From the NCBI GenBank assembly GCA_004535785.1, contig SPIB01000004.1, positions 1 to 64,000 on the forward strand: a DNA stretch of 64,000 bases, written 5' to 3'. Shown one piece after another: positions 63,964 to 64,000 of this stretch. The notes beneath the pieces are model-generated. The model saw only the letters and a list, made by a program, of their open reading frames with translations. It did not search any database and was not told the origin of the DNA. The position numbers and the translations under genes were made by a program. This stretch comes from Gammaproteobacteria bacterium LSUCC0112 (lineage in GTDB: Bacteria > Pseudomonadota > Gammaproteobacteria > Pseudomonadales > Pseudohongiellaceae). Numbering within the stretch: position 1 is the first letter of the stretch; every line of letters starts with the position of its first letter.

Positions 63964-64000
63964 ATCAAATGACCATCAAGACCTATTTGCTTTTTGCTGC

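Overview
The window reads as a chromosomal segment from a free-living gammaproteobacterium near the Pseudomonadales/Cellvibrionales or the oligotrophic marine gammaproteobacteria. Three blocks keep the gene order I know from Pseudomonas aeruginosa: ilvI-ilvH-[ilvC]-pssA-msrP-msrQ-rrn, clpB-pgeF-rluD-bamD...thiO-minor pilins, and miaB-phoH-ybeY...leuS-lptE-holA...lipA-lipB-ybeD-dacA-rlpA-mrdA-rlmH-rsfS-nadD-proA. Individual proteins are diverged, so genus cannot be named. Almost all DNA is coding. No tRNA, CRISPR array, insertion sequence, integrase or prophage gene was found.

Region by region. 1-0.3 kb is the promoter and leader of an rRNA operon transcribed off the left edge. 0.3-7.8 kb holds msrPQ (periplasmic methionine sulfoxide repair), pssA, and branched-chain amino acid synthesis (ilvI, ilvH, and an enteric-type ilvY/ilvC pair). 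7.8-8.2 kb is a structured leader in front of ilvI. 8.2-17.5 kb holds clpB with a heat-shock promoter, pgeF, rluD, bamD, gmhA, nadE and thiO. 17.5-19.8 kb is a shortened, rearranged type IV minor-pilin cluster. 19.9-30.3 kb is mixed: a TSUP permease, a PhoPQ-like two-component system with a PepSY protein, a glycine-zipper protein, a membrane-tethered cold-shock protein, slyX, a fatty acid desaturase, a TlpA-like thioredoxin, srkA, an aminotransferase and small conserved genes. 30.5-37.5 kb is the miaB-phoH-ybeY-leuS-lptE-holA run. 37.5-44.8 kb is the least conserved part: DUF4404, an AT-rich two-gene cassette, a cyclase-like membrane protein, an ectoine-type aspartokinase coupled to a class V aminotransferase, and an SNF-family transporter. 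44.9-54.9 kb is a roughly 10-kb minus-strand run for NAD and proline synthesis, ribosome silencing and methylation, peptidoglycan synthesis and remodelling, lipoate synthesis and a cyclophilin. 55-57.2 kb is a tightly overlapping three-gene operon (TudS-DUF1722, GIY-YIG, metallo-beta-lactamase fold). 57.3-64 kb has serA, serC, greB, a GlxA-type regulator, DUF1244, a ribosome hibernation-type factor, an MltB-family transglycosylase and an M15 peptidase.

Most genes are housekeeping and act in separate pathways. The clearest themes are envelope assembly (bamD, lptE, gmhA, mrdA, dacA, rlpA, MltB-family, M15) and amino acid synthesis (ilv, ser, pro, ask). The points most worth following up are the structured region before ilvI, the ilvYC pair sitting where pseudomonads carry a short ilvC, the missing rodA/mltB and corC/lnt genes inside otherwise conserved loci, the three-gene TudS operon, and the AT-rich cassette at 37.9-39.1 kb. 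I did not find a complete, clearly new system such as a defence island; the candidates above are partial and stated as such.
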